Positions 8,421 to 18,041 of a DNA stretch of 64,000 nucleotides are shown one piece after another. The stretch comes from SZUA-442 sp963753185 (GTDB taxonomy: Bacteria; Actinomycetota; Acidimicrobiia; Spongiisociales; UBA5794), in NCBI GenBank assembly GCA_963753185.1, contig CAVWBO010000007.1, forward strand, positions 248,001-312,000. The letters are read 5' to 3'. Made by a program: the position numbers and the translations under genes. Each line of letters begins with the position of its first letter. The first letter of the stretch is position 1. The notes under the pieces are model-generated. The model was not told the origin of the DNA and ran no database searches. It worked only from the letters and a program-made list of their open reading frames with translations.

Positions 8421-9311
8421 GTGGCGGCACTTGAACACGTGGGATCGGGCAAGGTTCGCGAGATCTTCCGGATCGATCACGACCATCTCCTCATCGTCGC
8501 AAGCGATCGGATCTCAGCCTTCGATGTGGTGCTTGGCGAGGACATCCCCCACAAGGGCCAGGTGCTCACCGGGGTGTCGCTCCACTGGTTCGACATCCTC
8601 GACACCCCCCACCACCTCGTTTCGGCGGACACCGCCGCAATGGACTTCCTCTCGGCACGCCAGAAGGCCGCGTATGCGGGCAGGGCGATGCTCGTGAGGG
8701 CTGCCGAGGTCATCCCGATGGAGTGTGTGATCCGCGGCTACCTCTATGGATCATCGTGGAAGGAGTACGCATCCGGCGGCGGACCGACCACCGAGCACCT
8801 CCCATCCGGCCTGCAGATGGCGAGCAAGCTCCCCGAACCCATCTTCACGCCGGCTACGAAGGCGGAATCGGGGCACGATGAGAACCTCTCGGAGGCGGAA
8901 GCCAGAGCCTTCGTAGGCAACGACCTCTACGAGGAGCTACGGGCACGGTCGCTCGCCATCTACGTCGCGGGCGCCGAATACGCGGCGGCTCGGGGGATCA
9001 TCCTCGCGGACACCAAGTTCGAGTTCGGAAGGGTCGGCGACGAGATCATCCTCATCGATGAGGTCCTGACACCCGACAGCTCTCGCTATTGGCCCTCCGA
9101 TGTGTGGGTGGAAGGCGCTGCCATGCCGTCGTTCGACAAGCAACCCGTCCGTGACTGGCTCGAAGCCCAGGATGGCTGGGACAAGACACCGCCTGCGCCA
9201 CAGCTTCCGGATGACGTCGTCCAGCAGACGTCCGACCGCTACATCAGCGCATACGAGCTGCTCACCGGGGAGCGTTTCTCGAGCTACCTCGAAGCGATGG
9301 GCGCCCGATGA
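8421..9311 (+). CDS. purC: SAICAR synthetase
   Basis: PurC (296 aa) joins aspartate to CAIR. It begins at a GTG with GSGKVREIF, the nucleotide-binding entry of the family, then DRISAFDVVLGEDIPHKG and a C-terminal EFGRVGDEIILIDEVLTPDSSRYW region. The length fits the longer actinobacterial form. Its TGA overlaps the ATG of purS, starting a tightly coupled purCSQL unit. Confidence 0.96.
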   Translation: MAALEHVGSGKVREIFRIDHDHLLIVASDRISAFDVVLGEDIPHKGQVLTGVSLHWFDILDTPHHLVSADTAAMDFLSARQKAAYAGRAMLVRAAEVIPMECVIRGYLYGSSWKEYASGGGPTTEHLPSGLQMASKLPEPIFTPATKAESGHDENLSEAEARAFVGNDLYEELRARSLAIYVAGAEYAAARGIILADTKFEFGRVGDEIILIDEVLTPDSSRYWPSDVWVEGAAMPSFDKQPVRDWLEAQDGWDKTPPAPQLPDDVVQQTSDRYISAYELLTGERFSSYLEAMGAR

Positions 9312-9556
9312 GCCTGCGGTTCCGTGTCACGATCACACGCAAGCAGGGCCTTTCCGACCCTGAGGGCGCAACGACGCACAAAGCGCTCAACGACCTCGGA
9401 TTCGACGAGGTCACCGCGGTGTCGTTCGGCCGCATCATCACCCTGACGATCGACACCGACGATGCCGTCGAAGCACACGAGCGCCTCAACAGCATGTGCT
9501 CGAAGCTGCTCGCCAACCCCGTCATGGAGCGATACGACATCGAGATGCTCACATGA
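9308..9556 (+). CDS. purS: FGAM synthase subunit PurS
   Basis: The small (82 aa) dimeric subunit of the three-part phosphoribosylformylglycinamidine synthase, which bridges PurQ and PurL. DPEGATTHKALNDLGFDEV and the following beta strands match PurS. It overlaps both neighbours by 4 bp (ATGA), which fits stoichiometric assembly. Confidence 0.95.
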   Translation: MSLRFRVTITRKQGLSDPEGATTHKALNDLGFDEVTAVSFGRIITLTIDTDDAVEAHERLNSMCSKLLANPVMERYDIEMLT

Positions 9557-10245
9557 GGATCGCCGTCGCGGTGTTCCCCGGCACCAACTGCGAGCACGAC
9601 ATCGTCCACGCCCTCAACCTCGCCGGTGCCGACGCCGATCTCGTGTGGCACCGTGAGACGGACCTGTCCGGTGCCGACGGCATCGTGCTCCCCGGCGGTT
9701 TCGCCCACGGTGACTACCTTCGGACCGGGGCGATCGCCCGGTTCTCCCCGATCATGACGACGGTCGAACAGCTCGCCGGCACGGGCACGCCCGTCATCGG
9801 GATCTGCAACGGGTTCCAGATCCTGTGCGAGGCCGGTCTCCTCCCTGGCGCCCTCGTCGCCAACCGGGACCTCAAGTTCGTCTGCAGGCCGATCCACGTG
9901 CGCGTCGAATCGACGGACAGCGTGCTCACGAGGGCGGCAACCGTCGGACAGGTGATCGAGATCCCGCTCAACTCGTACGAGGGCAACTACCTCGCAACCG
10001 ACATCGACGCCATCGAGGGCGCCGGTGACGTGATCCTCAGGTACTCCGACGCCGACGGTGTGGTCTCGGACCTGGCCAACCCGAACGGATCCACGAACTC
10101 GATCGCGGGCATCACCAACGCGCGCCGCAACGTCGCCGGGCTCATGCCGCATCCCGAGCGAGCGTCGGAGGAGATCCTCGGGTCCGCCGACGGTATGACC
10201 CTCATCGAGAGTTTCGTGGCTTCGACAGAAGCCCTCCTCGTATGA
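9553..10245 (+). CDS. purQ: FGAM synthase glutaminase subunit PurQ
   Basis: A class I glutamine amidotransferase (230 aa) that delivers ammonia to PurL. It shows VFPGTNCEHDIVHAL, LPGGFAHGDYLRTGA, the nucleophile motif GICNGFQIL and the catalytic His in LMPHPERA near the C-terminus. It overlaps purS and purL by ATGA. Confidence 0.97.
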   Translation: MRIAVAVFPGTNCEHDIVHALNLAGADADLVWHRETDLSGADGIVLPGGFAHGDYLRTGAIARFSPIMTTVEQLAGTGTPVIGICNGFQILCEAGLLPGALVANRDLKFVCRPIHVRVESTDSVLTRAATVGQVIEIPLNSYEGNYLATDIDAIEGAGDVILRYSDADGVVSDLANPNGSTNSIAGITNARRNVAGLMPHPERASEEILGSADGMTLIESFVASTEALLV

Positions 10246-12398
10246 CGGTGGACACCCCGGCACACGTCCGCCTCGGCATGACGGACGACGAGTATCAGCA
10301 CGTCATCGACATCCTCGGACGCGAGCCCATGGCGGCCGAGCTCGCCATGTACTCGGTGATGTGGTCAGAGCACTGCTCCTACAAGTCGTCCCGTGCGCAC
10401 CTCGGACGCTTCTCATCCGGCCAGCCATGGGTCGTCGTCGGGCCTGGCGAGAATGCAGGCGTGGTGGATCTCGGCGACGGATGGCTCGCTGCACTGCGGA
10501 TCGAGAGCCACAACCACCCAAGCTACGTCGAGCCGTATCAGGGCGCCGCCACGGGCGTCGGTGGCATCCTCCGCGACATCTTCACGATGGGCGCTCGACC
10601 GATCGCCGTGTGGGACCCTCTCCGGTTCGGCCCACTCGACGACCCCCGCAACCGGTACCTCCTCGAGGGCGTCGTTTCCGGCATTGCCGGATACGGGAAC
10701 GCCGTGGGTGTCCCCACGCTCGGTGGCGAGGTCGAGTTCGCAGACCGGTTCTCCAAGAACCCCCTCGTCAACGTCATGGCGCTCGGGATCCTCAAGGAGG
10801 AACAGCTCGTACTCTCGGCGGCGTCGGGCGTCGGAAACCGCGCCATCCTCCTCGGGAACGCCACGGGCCGCGATGGAATCGGCGGTGCATCGATCCTCGC
10901 CTCTGCATCCTTCGAGGCAGGCGACGAGGAGAAGCGTCCGAACGTCCAGGTCGGGGACCCGTTCGAGGAGAAGAAGCTGATCGAGGCGTGCCTCGAGCTG
11001 TACGAAAGGGGCCTCGTCGTCGCCATCCAGGATCTGGGGGCAGCCGGCATCTCGTGCGCGACCTCCGAGGTCGCCGGCAACGGCGGCATGGGGATGGACG
11101 TGGACCTCGACAGGGTGCACCTCCGCGAGCACGACATGACCCCGGGCGAGATCCTCATGTCGGAGTCCCAGGAACGCATGCTCGCCATCGTCGCGCCCGA
11201 GAACGAGGCAGAAGTACTCGCCCTCGCCGACAAGTGGGAGATCGAGGCATCGACGATCGGCACCATCACCGAAGGGCCGCTGCTGAACGTGCATGCGAAG
11301 GGCGAACTCGTCGCCGAGGTGCCAGCGGCTTCATTGGCGGACGATGCCCCCATCTACCACCGACCCGCCGTCATGCCAGACGACGTCGAGGAACGATGGG
11401 CTCGCATCCCAGCCGTTCCGGCCAACCTCGACGCCGGCCGGACGCTGGCGAGGCTGCTCGACGATCCGGCGATCGGCGATCGGTCGTGGATCTGGCGACA
11501 GTACGACCACATGCTGTTCCTCAACACGATGATCGGGCCCGGACACGACGCTTCCCTCCTGCGCATCAAAGGAACGCAGAAGGGCATGGCGGTATCGACC
11601 GACGGTGACGCGCTCCGCACGTTCCTCGACCCGAGGCGAGGCGCCGCCAGGATCGTGTTCGAGTCGGCCCTCAACGTCGCCGTCACGGGCGCACGTCCCT
11701 ACGCGCTGGTCGACAACCTCAACTTCGGGAACCCCGAGGTGCCCGGCGTGATGTGGCAGTTCATCGAGGCCGTCGAGGGCATGGCATGGGCGTGCGAGGA
11801 GCTCGATGTGCCCGTGGTCGGCGGGAACGTCTCGTTCTACAACCAGACAGACGGTGTGGACATCTATCCCGCACCTGTCGTCGGGATGCTCGGGTTCTGC
11901 GACCCGCGGCCGACGGATCCCCCTCGACTCGATCGGGCCGTCGATGGCATGGCGGTCTGGGTCGTCGGGCCGGAGCCGCGAGGCGACTTCGCAGCTTCGG
12001 CCTACGACCGCATCATCAACGGCGAACTGCGGGGTCGGCCGGCGGACGTCGACGGTGAGACGGCACGGCGCGTGGTCGCCGCCGCCGCCACCCTCGCCTT
12101 CTCCACCCCCGTCCTCCATGACGTCTCGACGGGCGGGCTTGCCGTCGCCCTCGCTGAGATCGCCATCGCCTCCGGCGTGGGAATCACCATCGACGACATC
12201 AGCGCCCCCCACCTGTTCGACGAGACCCCCCTTCGGTTCATCGCGGTCGGGCACGGCGATGACCTCGACACCGAGGTGGAGCATCGACGCATCGGCACCG
12301 TCGGGGGAACGGCGATCGACTTCGGACTCGCCGGATCTATCGAGCTCGGCGCCGCGAGGGACATCTGGGCGAACGCCCTGCCCCGCCGCATGACGTGA
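10242..12398 (+). CDS. purL: FGAM synthase large subunit PurL (small form)
   Basis: The catalytic subunit (718 aa), of the short PurL type that needs PurS and PurQ. Features include EHCSYKSSRAHL near residue 45, RIESHNHPSYVEPYQGAATGVGG, GGNVSFYNQTDGVDIYP and a C-terminal VLHDVSTGGLAVALAE glycine-rich segment. It begins at an ATG overlapping the purQ stop. Palindrome copy 3 starts 5 bp after its stop. Confidence 0.97.
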   Translation: MTVDTPAHVRLGMTDDEYQHVIDILGREPMAAELAMYSVMWSEHCSYKSSRAHLGRFSSGQPWVVVGPGENAGVVDLGDGWLAALRIESHNHPSYVEPYQGAATGVGGILRDIFTMGARPIAVWDPLRFGPLDDPRNRYLLEGVVSGIAGYGNAVGVPTLGGEVEFADRFSKNPLVNVMALGILKEEQLVLSAASGVGNRAILLGNATGRDGIGGASILASASFEAGDEEKRPNVQVGDPFEEKKLIEACLELYERGLVVAIQDLGAAGISCATSEVAGNGGMGMDVDLDRVHLREHDMTPGEILMSESQERMLAIVAPENEAEVLALADKWEIEASTIGTITEGPLLNVHAKGELVAEVPAASLADDAPIYHRPAVMPDDVEERWARIPAVPANLDAGRTLARLLDDPAIGDRSWIWRQYDHMLFLNTMIGPGHDASLLRIKGTQKGMAVSTDGDALRTFLDPRRGAARIVFESALNVAVTGARPYALVDNLNFGNPEVPGVMWQFIEAVEGMAWACEELDVPVVGGNVSFYNQTDGVDIYPAPVVGMLGFCDPRPTDPPRLDRAVDGMAVWVVGPEPRGDFAASAYDRIINGELRGRPADVDGETARRVVAAAATLAFSTPVLHDVSTGGLAVALAEIAIASGVGITIDDISAPHLFDETPLRFIAVGHGDDLDTEVEHRRIGTVGGTAIDFGLAGSIELGAARDIWANALPRRMT

Positions 12399-12403
12399 CT
12401 CCC

Positions 12404-12454
12404 GTTCTTGCGTAACTGGGTTCCATCCTGGGTGGAACCCAGTTACGCAAGAAC
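12404..12454. repeat. 51-bp palindromic repeat, copy 3
   Basis: The arms begin GTTCTTGCGTAACTGGGTTC; the centre is ATCCTGGG instead of CCCATGGG. It lies between purL and the amidase gene, both on the plus strand. Confidence 0.95.
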
Positions 12455-12469
12455 ACAATCTCGGGCAGG

Positions 12470-13894
12470 ATGGGGGGCGTGAGCGACCTGGTGATGCTCA
12501 GGGCGGTAGACCATGCCGCGATGCTGCGGCGGCGCGAGATCTCCGCCGTGGAGCTCCTCGATGCCCATCTCCTCCAGATCGAGCGACTCAATCCCCAGCT
12601 GAACGCCATCGTGACCCTCGTCCCCGAGATGGCTCGAGACATGGCAGAGAAGGCCGACCGGACCCTCGCCTCGGGAGGTGACATCCCGCTCCTCACCGGT
12701 CTGCCCGTGGTCCACAAGGACACCCACGAGACCAAGGGCATTCGCACCACGTTCGGATCACCGGTGTATCGATCGTACGTGCCCACACGCAACGCGCTGA
12801 TCGTGGAACGCCAGCAGCGCGCCGGTGCGGTGACGCTGGGCAAGACCAACACACCGCAGCACGGTGCGGGGAGCCAGACGTTCAATGAGGTGTTCGGCGT
12901 CACGAGGAACCCGTGGAACCCCGACTACACACCCGGCGGATCGTCCGGCGGAGCGGCGGTCGCCGTCGCAACGGGAATGGCTGCCCTCGCGGACGGCTCG
13001 GACTACGGGGCCTCACTGCGCAACCCTGCGTCATTCACGAACACGGTCGGCTTCCGGCCATCACCGGGGCGGATCCCCTCATGGCCGTCCAAGGACGTGT
13101 GGGCCGACCACAGCGTCCACGGACCCGTCGCAAGGACCGTGGAGGATGTCGCCCTGTTCATGGCGGCAACCGCAGGGCCGGACCCCCGCATCCCGATCTC
13201 GATCGACCAGCCGGGATCGGTGTTCGCCACACCGCTTGCGGGCGATTGGACGGGGGTCCACCTCGCGTGGTCAGAGGATCTCGGCGAACTCGCGATCGAC
13301 CCCGAGGTCACCCGTGTGCTCTCGACGGCACGGGGAACCCTGTCCGACATCGGGTTCGTCGTGACGGACGATGCGCCGAGCTTCCGCGGCGCCGACGAAG
13401 CATTCCAGGTGTTGCGCGGTTTCGTCTACGCCCGCGAGTTCGCCGAGGCGCTTCGACGGGACCCGGATGCCTACAAGGCGACCATCCACGAGAACACCGA
13501 GTACGGGTTGTCTCTCACGACGGAGCAGGTCGGCGCTGCCATCGAGACCAGGACGAGGGTCCGCAATCGCGTCGTGAAGTTCCTCGACGAGCACCGCTTC
13601 CTCGCCCTCCCGACGGCGGCGGTGCCCCCCTTCCCGGTTTCCGTTGAATTCCCGACCGAGGTCGCAGGAAAGCCGATGGCGAACTACACGTCGTGGTTCG
13701 CCAGCTGCTACCTGATCTCCCTGACAGGCCTGCCCGCGATCTCCGTGCCAGCAGGGTTCACGGACGACGGCCTCCCCATCGGTCTCCAGATCGTTGGACG
13801 GCCGCGTGCCGACGTCGACGTCCTGCGGGCCGCTTTCGCCTTCCAACAGGCGACGATGCTGTGGACGCGACATCCACCGATGTCGCAGCCGTGA
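12470..13894 (+). CDS. Amidase-signature hydrolase
   Basis: A cytosolic amidase of the AS family (474 aa), related to GatA, AtzF and NylA, hydrolysing a C-N bond of unknown substrate. The Ser-cisSer-Lys triad is visible: Lys83 in VVHKD, the cis-Ser in TPGGSSGGAA (near 159) and the nucleophile Ser182 in YGASLRNPA. The usual GGS before the nucleophile reads GAS. No GatB or GatC is adjacent, so a tRNA amidotransferase role is unlikely. The start is ATG 12470, or GTG 12479 nine bases later. Confidence 0.88.
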   Translation: MGGVSDLVMLRAVDHAAMLRRREISAVELLDAHLLQIERLNPQLNAIVTLVPEMARDMAEKADRTLASGGDIPLLTGLPVVHKDTHETKGIRTTFGSPVYRSYVPTRNALIVERQQRAGAVTLGKTNTPQHGAGSQTFNEVFGVTRNPWNPDYTPGGSSGGAAVAVATGMAALADGSDYGASLRNPASFTNTVGFRPSPGRIPSWPSKDVWADHSVHGPVARTVEDVALFMAATAGPDPRIPISIDQPGSVFATPLAGDWTGVHLAWSEDLGELAIDPEVTRVLSTARGTLSDIGFVVTDDAPSFRGADEAFQVLRGFVYAREFAEALRRDPDAYKATIHENTEYGLSLTTEQVGAAIETRTRVRNRVVKFLDEHRFLALPTAAVPPFPVSVEFPTEVAGKPMANYTSWFASCYLISLTGLPAISVPAGFTDDGLPIGLQIVGRPRADVDVLRAAFAFQQATMLWTRHPPMSQP

Positions 13895-13960
13895 GGTCGT
13901 CATCCGTCCGATCACCGGTCCGAGGAAGCAAACCGGGGACGTCGTTACCGTTGCGGTGCG

Positions 13961-14797
13961 ATGAGCGACTCGATCACAACGACCTGCTACCGACATCCTG
14001 ACCGCCCGACCAGGTTGTCGTGCACGACGTGCGGCCGTCCCATCTGCGTGGAATGCTCACGCGACGCATCGGTGGGACAGAAGTGCCCCGAGTGCGCCGA
14101 ACCCGATGCGAGGGCTCGCGTCGTCCACGCCAGGCACACCGTCGGTCGGCCCTCCTACCAGACGTCGCCCGTGTCGTTCGCGATCATGGGCATCACGACT
14201 TTCATCTTCGCTCTCGGATTCCTCTCGCCGGAGTTGGACCGATGGCTCCTCGAGAACCTCGCGCTCATCAACTTCCTCGTGGCCGAGGGTGAGTGGTATC
14301 GGATCTTCACTGCCGCACTCCTCCACGGCGGACTGATGCACATCCTGTTCAACATGTACGCCCTGTACCTGTTCGGACCACGCCTCGAGTACCAGGTCGG
14401 GGGCCCCGCATTCGCAGCGCTGTACATCGCAACCGCGGGAACGGGCGGCGCGGCGTCGTACATCTTCGGATCACCCCTCCAGGTCTCGATCGGTGCATCC
14501 GGGGCGATCTTCGGACTGTTCGGTGCATGGATCTTCGTGGCATGGAAGATGCGCGGGACTCCGGGAGGGCGAGCCATGTTCAACCAACTGGGTGTCCTCC
14601 TGGCGATCAACCTTGCGCTGCCATTGCTCGTCGGGGGCATCGATTGGCGTGCCCACCTGGGAGGCCTCGCAGGGGGCCTCCTCATCGCATGGCTGTGGTC
14701 GGTGTTTGCCGTCGGGAAGCCGAACGCACGCACGATTCGCACCCTGATCGCCATGGCTGTCATCGCCGGTGCGATCGCCGTGACGATCGCACTCTGA
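13961..14797 (+). CDS. Rhomboid family intramembrane serine protease with N-terminal zinc finger
   Basis: 278 aa. Residues 9-46 form a B-box-like zinc finger with paired cysteines (CTTC, CVEC, CPEC). Six membrane helices follow. The active-site Ser180 lies in GASGAIFG and the catalytic His232 in RAHLGGLAGG; the MHILFNMYAL segment supplies the conserved helix-2 Asn. Such proteins cleave membrane proteins inside the bilayer; the target is unknown. The zinc-finger-plus-rhomboid arrangement is common in actinobacteria. It lies between the amidase and purF. Confidence 0.93.
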   Translation: MSDSITTTCYRHPDRPTRLSCTTCGRPICVECSRDASVGQKCPECAEPDARARVVHARHTVGRPSYQTSPVSFAIMGITTFIFALGFLSPELDRWLLENLALINFLVAEGEWYRIFTAALLHGGLMHILFNMYALYLFGPRLEYQVGGPAFAALYIATAGTGGAASYIFGSPLQVSIGASGAIFGLFGAWIFVAWKMRGTPGGRAMFNQLGVLLAINLALPLLVGGIDWRAHLGGLAGGLLIAWLWSVFAVGKPNARTIRTLIAMAVIAGAIAVTIAL

Positions 14798-14831
14798 GAT
14801 GGCGCGGCGCACTGGCGGTACACTGCCCGCC

Positions 14832-16257
14832 GTGAGCGAGCAACCCCTCGGCGATCCAGTGGTCGACAGGCCGGGCGAGGCCTGTGGGGTCTTCGGGATC
14901 ATCGGTCCCGGGATCGAAGCCGCCCGCCTGACCTACTTCGGCCTCTTCGCCCTCCAGCACCGGGGACAGGAGAGCGCAGGCATCGCGGTGAGCGACACCG
15001 ACAACATCACCGTCTACAAGGACCTCGGGACTCGTCGCCCAGGTCTTCGACGAGTCCGTCCTCGCGGGACTGCCGGGCCACCTCGCCATCGGCCACACCC
15101 GCTACTCCACCACCGGATCCAACAGCTGGGAGAACAGCCAGCCCGTGTTCCGCCACCTCGGACGCAACGGCATCGCCCTCGCCCACAACGGGAACCTGAC
15201 GAACACCGCAGAGCTCTCCGAACGCTTCGGACCCGTCGCAGCAACGACTGACTCCGAACTGATGACCGAGGCGATTGCGCACACGATGACCACGGAAGAC
15301 CTCGACCTCCCCGAGGCGCTCGCCAAGGTGCTCCCCACATTCGACGGTGCCTTCACGCTCACCGTGATGGACACCAGCACCCTGGTCGGTGTCCGCGATC
15401 CGCACGGGTTCCGACCCCTGTGCCTCGGGTCGCTGGACGGAAGCTGGGTCATCGCCTCCGAGACGGCAGCGCTCGACATCCTCGGTGCCGAGCTTGTCCG
15501 TGAGATCGCCCCGGGCGAGATGGTGGTCATCGACGAGCACGGGCCACGGTTCATCGAACCCTTCGCGACGACCACGACCGACCTGTGCATCTTCGAATTC
15601 GTCTACTTCGCCCGACCTGATTCCACGCTGCTCGGCCGCAACGTCCACACCAAGCGCCAGCAGATGGGCCGACTGCTCGCGACCCAGGCACCGGTCGAGG
15701 CCGACGTCGTCGTACCCGTGCCAGAGTCGGGTATCCCCGCCGCCCAGGGATTCGCCGCGGTGAGCGGCATCCCGTATTCCGACGGGCTCGTCAAGAACCG
15801 ATACGTTGGCCGAACGTTCATCGAACCCGCCCAATCGATGCGCGACCGCGGTGTCCGCATGAAGCTCAACCCGATGCCGAGCGTCGTATCGGGCAAGCGG
15901 GTCGTGCTCGTCGATGACTCGATCGTTCGAGGCTCCACGACACGCCAGCTCGTTGCGATGGTCCGCGAGGCCGGGGCAACCGAGATCCACCTGCGCATCT
16001 CCTCTCCGCCGTATCGATGGCCATGCTTCTACGGCATGGACACCGGTGACAGGGCGACCCTTCTCGCGGCAGGCAGGTCGATCGAGGAGATCGCGGAGCA
16101 CCTCGAAGTCGACTCGATCGCCTACCTCGAGCTCGCGAACCTGATCGAGGCGACCCGATCCGATCCCGCCTCCTTCTGTACCGCGTGCCTCTCCGGTGAC
16201 TACCCGACCGTCGTCCCCCTCAACGACAGCAAGTTCCTCCTGGAGCGGACGCCATGA
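14832..16257 (+). pseudogene. purF: Amidophosphoribosyltransferase, single-base frameshift
   Basis: PurF makes phosphoribosylamine from PRPP and glutamine, the first step of the pathway. The GTG at 14832 gives a 17-residue propeptide and then Cys18 (GEACGVFGI), the N-terminal nucleophile. The reading frame breaks near 15030: DLG should be followed directly by LVAQVFDESVL, but one extra A in CTCGGGACTCGTC moves it to the next frame. From there to 16257 the gene is intact, with TRYSTTGS, HNGNL and the PRPP motif VVLVDDSIVRGSTT. Total length is 3n+1; removing one base gives about 474 aa. Because the gene is essential for the pathway and otherwise well kept, an assembly error is more likely than decay. 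Confidence 0.9.
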
Positions 16258-17270
16258 CCAGCTACCAGAGCGCGGGCGTCAACCTCGACGCAGCCGAAGA
16301 GCTCGTTGAACGGATCGGGTGGCGCGTCACCGCGACGTGGACCGAGGATGTCGTAGGCGGTTTCGGAGGGTTCGCCGCCGGCATCCAGATACCCGCAGGG
16401 TTCAGGGTTCCCGTGCTGATGATGTCGACGGACGGCGTCGGCACCAAGGCGGAGGTCGCCAGGCAGGCAGGCCTGATCGAGGGGCTCGGCTTCGACCTCG
16501 TCGCGATGGTCGCAGACGATCTCGCCGCTGCGGGGGCCCAGCCGATCGCGATGACCGACTACGTGGCCGTCGGCACCCTCGACGTCGACATGGTCGAGAC
16601 CCTCATCGAATCGATCACGGACGCGTGCTCGGCAGCCGACATCGCACTCCTCGGAGGCGAGACCGCCGAACACCCCGGCATCATGGCCCCCGGCCAGTTC
16701 GACATCTCGGCCACCGCTCTCGGCATCGTGGAGATGGGCGAGGAGGTGAACCCCGAGAACGTCGGACCCGGCGACGTGATCATCGGGGTCGAAAGCCCGA
16801 ACCTCCGCTCGAACGGCTTCTCCCTCGTCAGGGCGATCATGGCGAAGGGGCTGCCCCTCGACGCCGACTTCCCCGACACCTCGACGCCGACCGCACACGT
16901 CCTGCTCCAGCCGAGCATCGTGTACGCACCCGCGGTCGTGAACCTCAACGCACGGGTCGTTGCACACGGCCTCGCCCACATCACCGGCGGAGGCCTCCCC
17001 GGAAACGTGATCCGCGTCCTTCCCGAGGGTTCACGAGCGGTGATCGAACGCTCGAAGTGGGAGGTGCCCCACGTGTTCTCAGTCCTCCAGAGGGTTGGCG
17101 GCATCCCCCTCGGCGAGATGTTCCGCACCTTCAACATGGGAATCGGATTCACGGCGATCGTGGCGGAGGACGACGTCGACGCGACGATGCGCGCCTTCGA
17201 GACCTCGGAGCTCCCCGCCTCGGTCATCGGCCGCGTCGTCGAAGGGGACCGCGCCGTCGAGATCCGCTGA
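16254..17270 (+). CDS. purM: Phosphoribosylformylglycinamidine cyclo-ligase (AIR synthetase)
   Basis: PurM (338 aa) closes FGAM to AIR. It begins TSYQSAGVNLDAAEELV and shows MSTDGVGTK, LLGGETAEHPG, ESPNLRSNGFSLVR and HITGGGLPGN, all in family order. The ATG overlaps the purF stop. It is the last purine gene of the window; purH, purN and guaAB are not seen here. Confidence 0.97.
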   Translation: MTSYQSAGVNLDAAEELVERIGWRVTATWTEDVVGGFGGFAAGIQIPAGFRVPVLMMSTDGVGTKAEVARQAGLIEGLGFDLVAMVADDLAAAGAQPIAMTDYVAVGTLDVDMVETLIESITDACSAADIALLGGETAEHPGIMAPGQFDISATALGIVEMGEEVNPENVGPGDVIIGVESPNLRSNGFSLVRAIMAKGLPLDADFPDTSTPTAHVLLQPSIVYAPAVVNLNARVVAHGLAHITGGGLPGNVIRVLPEGSRAVIERSKWEVPHVFSVLQRVGGIPLGEMFRTFNMGIGFTAIVAEDDVDATMRAFETSELPASVIGRVVEGDRAVEIR

Positions 17271-17415
17271 CGCAAGGAACCCCAGAGCGCCGATGGACCG
17301 GGATCGACGATGCGTCGCATCTGGACCGAGCTGGGGATTGTTGCGCCCATGTGGGAGACTGGAAGCGACGGCCCCTTACCGATGAGTTCGCCGACTGGCA
17401 GCGAGCGAGGTGGAC

Positions 17416-18030
17416 ATGACGGAATCGGCTCCCTATCCCGTGGACTTCGTGGTCCCGGTCGACGACGAGTACCGCAGCAGGGGCCTTGCAGCGCTCGGCC
17501 TCCTCCTGTTCGCCAAGACCATCCTGCTCATTCCCCACGTGTTCCTCCTCACGCTCTATGCGTTCGTCGTCCAGGTCGTGGTGTGGATCGGCTACTGGTA
17601 CATCCTCATTCAGGGCGGCAAGCCGTACTGGGTGGAGAACCTCGAGCTCATCTTCCTCGAGTGGTCGAGCAGGGTGTTCGCCTGGTTCACCTCGACGACC
17701 GACGTGTACCCGACCTTCGGGACGGATGAGAACCATCCGGCCCAAGTCCTCGTCGAGGAGGCGCCAGAGCCCCAGAACCGCTGGCTCGCCCTTGCGGGGA
17801 TCCTGTTGATCCGATCGCTGATGGCAGTGCCGCACCTATTCATCCTCGTGTGGCTCACGATCGGGACGCTGTTCGCTGCGTGGTTCGGCTACGGCGCGAT
17901 CCTCATCACGGGACGCCTTCCCCTGTCGCTGCACTGGTACTTCGTCGGATTCCACCGGTGGTGGGCACGAACGTGGGCGTGGATCGCCGCCCTCACCGAC
18001 GTGTACCCACCGTTCACGCTCAAGCCCTGA
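17416..18030 (+). CDS. DUF4389 membrane protein
   Basis: 204 aa with four predicted membrane helices in two pairs. Each pair is followed by a W-rich segment ending TDVYP (TSTTDVYPTF and AALTDVYPPF), so the protein looks like an internal duplication of the DUF4389 unit. The function of the family is unknown. ATG 17416 is preferred over GTG 17410 because GAGG precedes it at good distance. It converges with the DUF4349 gene, with only 11 bp between the stops. Confidence 0.8.
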   Translation: MTESAPYPVDFVVPVDDEYRSRGLAALGLLLFAKTILLIPHVFLLTLYAFVVQVVVWIGYWYILIQGGKPYWVENLELIFLEWSSRVFAWFTSTTDVYPTFGTDENHPAQVLVEEAPEPQNRWLALAGILLIRSLMAVPHLFILVWLTIGTLFAAWFGYGAILITGRLPLSLHWYFVGFHRWWARTWAWIAALTDVYPPFTLKP

Positions 18031-18041
18031 CCCGCCGTCGG

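Noticed and set aside
15021..15040. Programmed frameshift in purF
   Set aside because: No slippery run or recoding signal at the site; purF is not known to be recoded; a base error is simpler.
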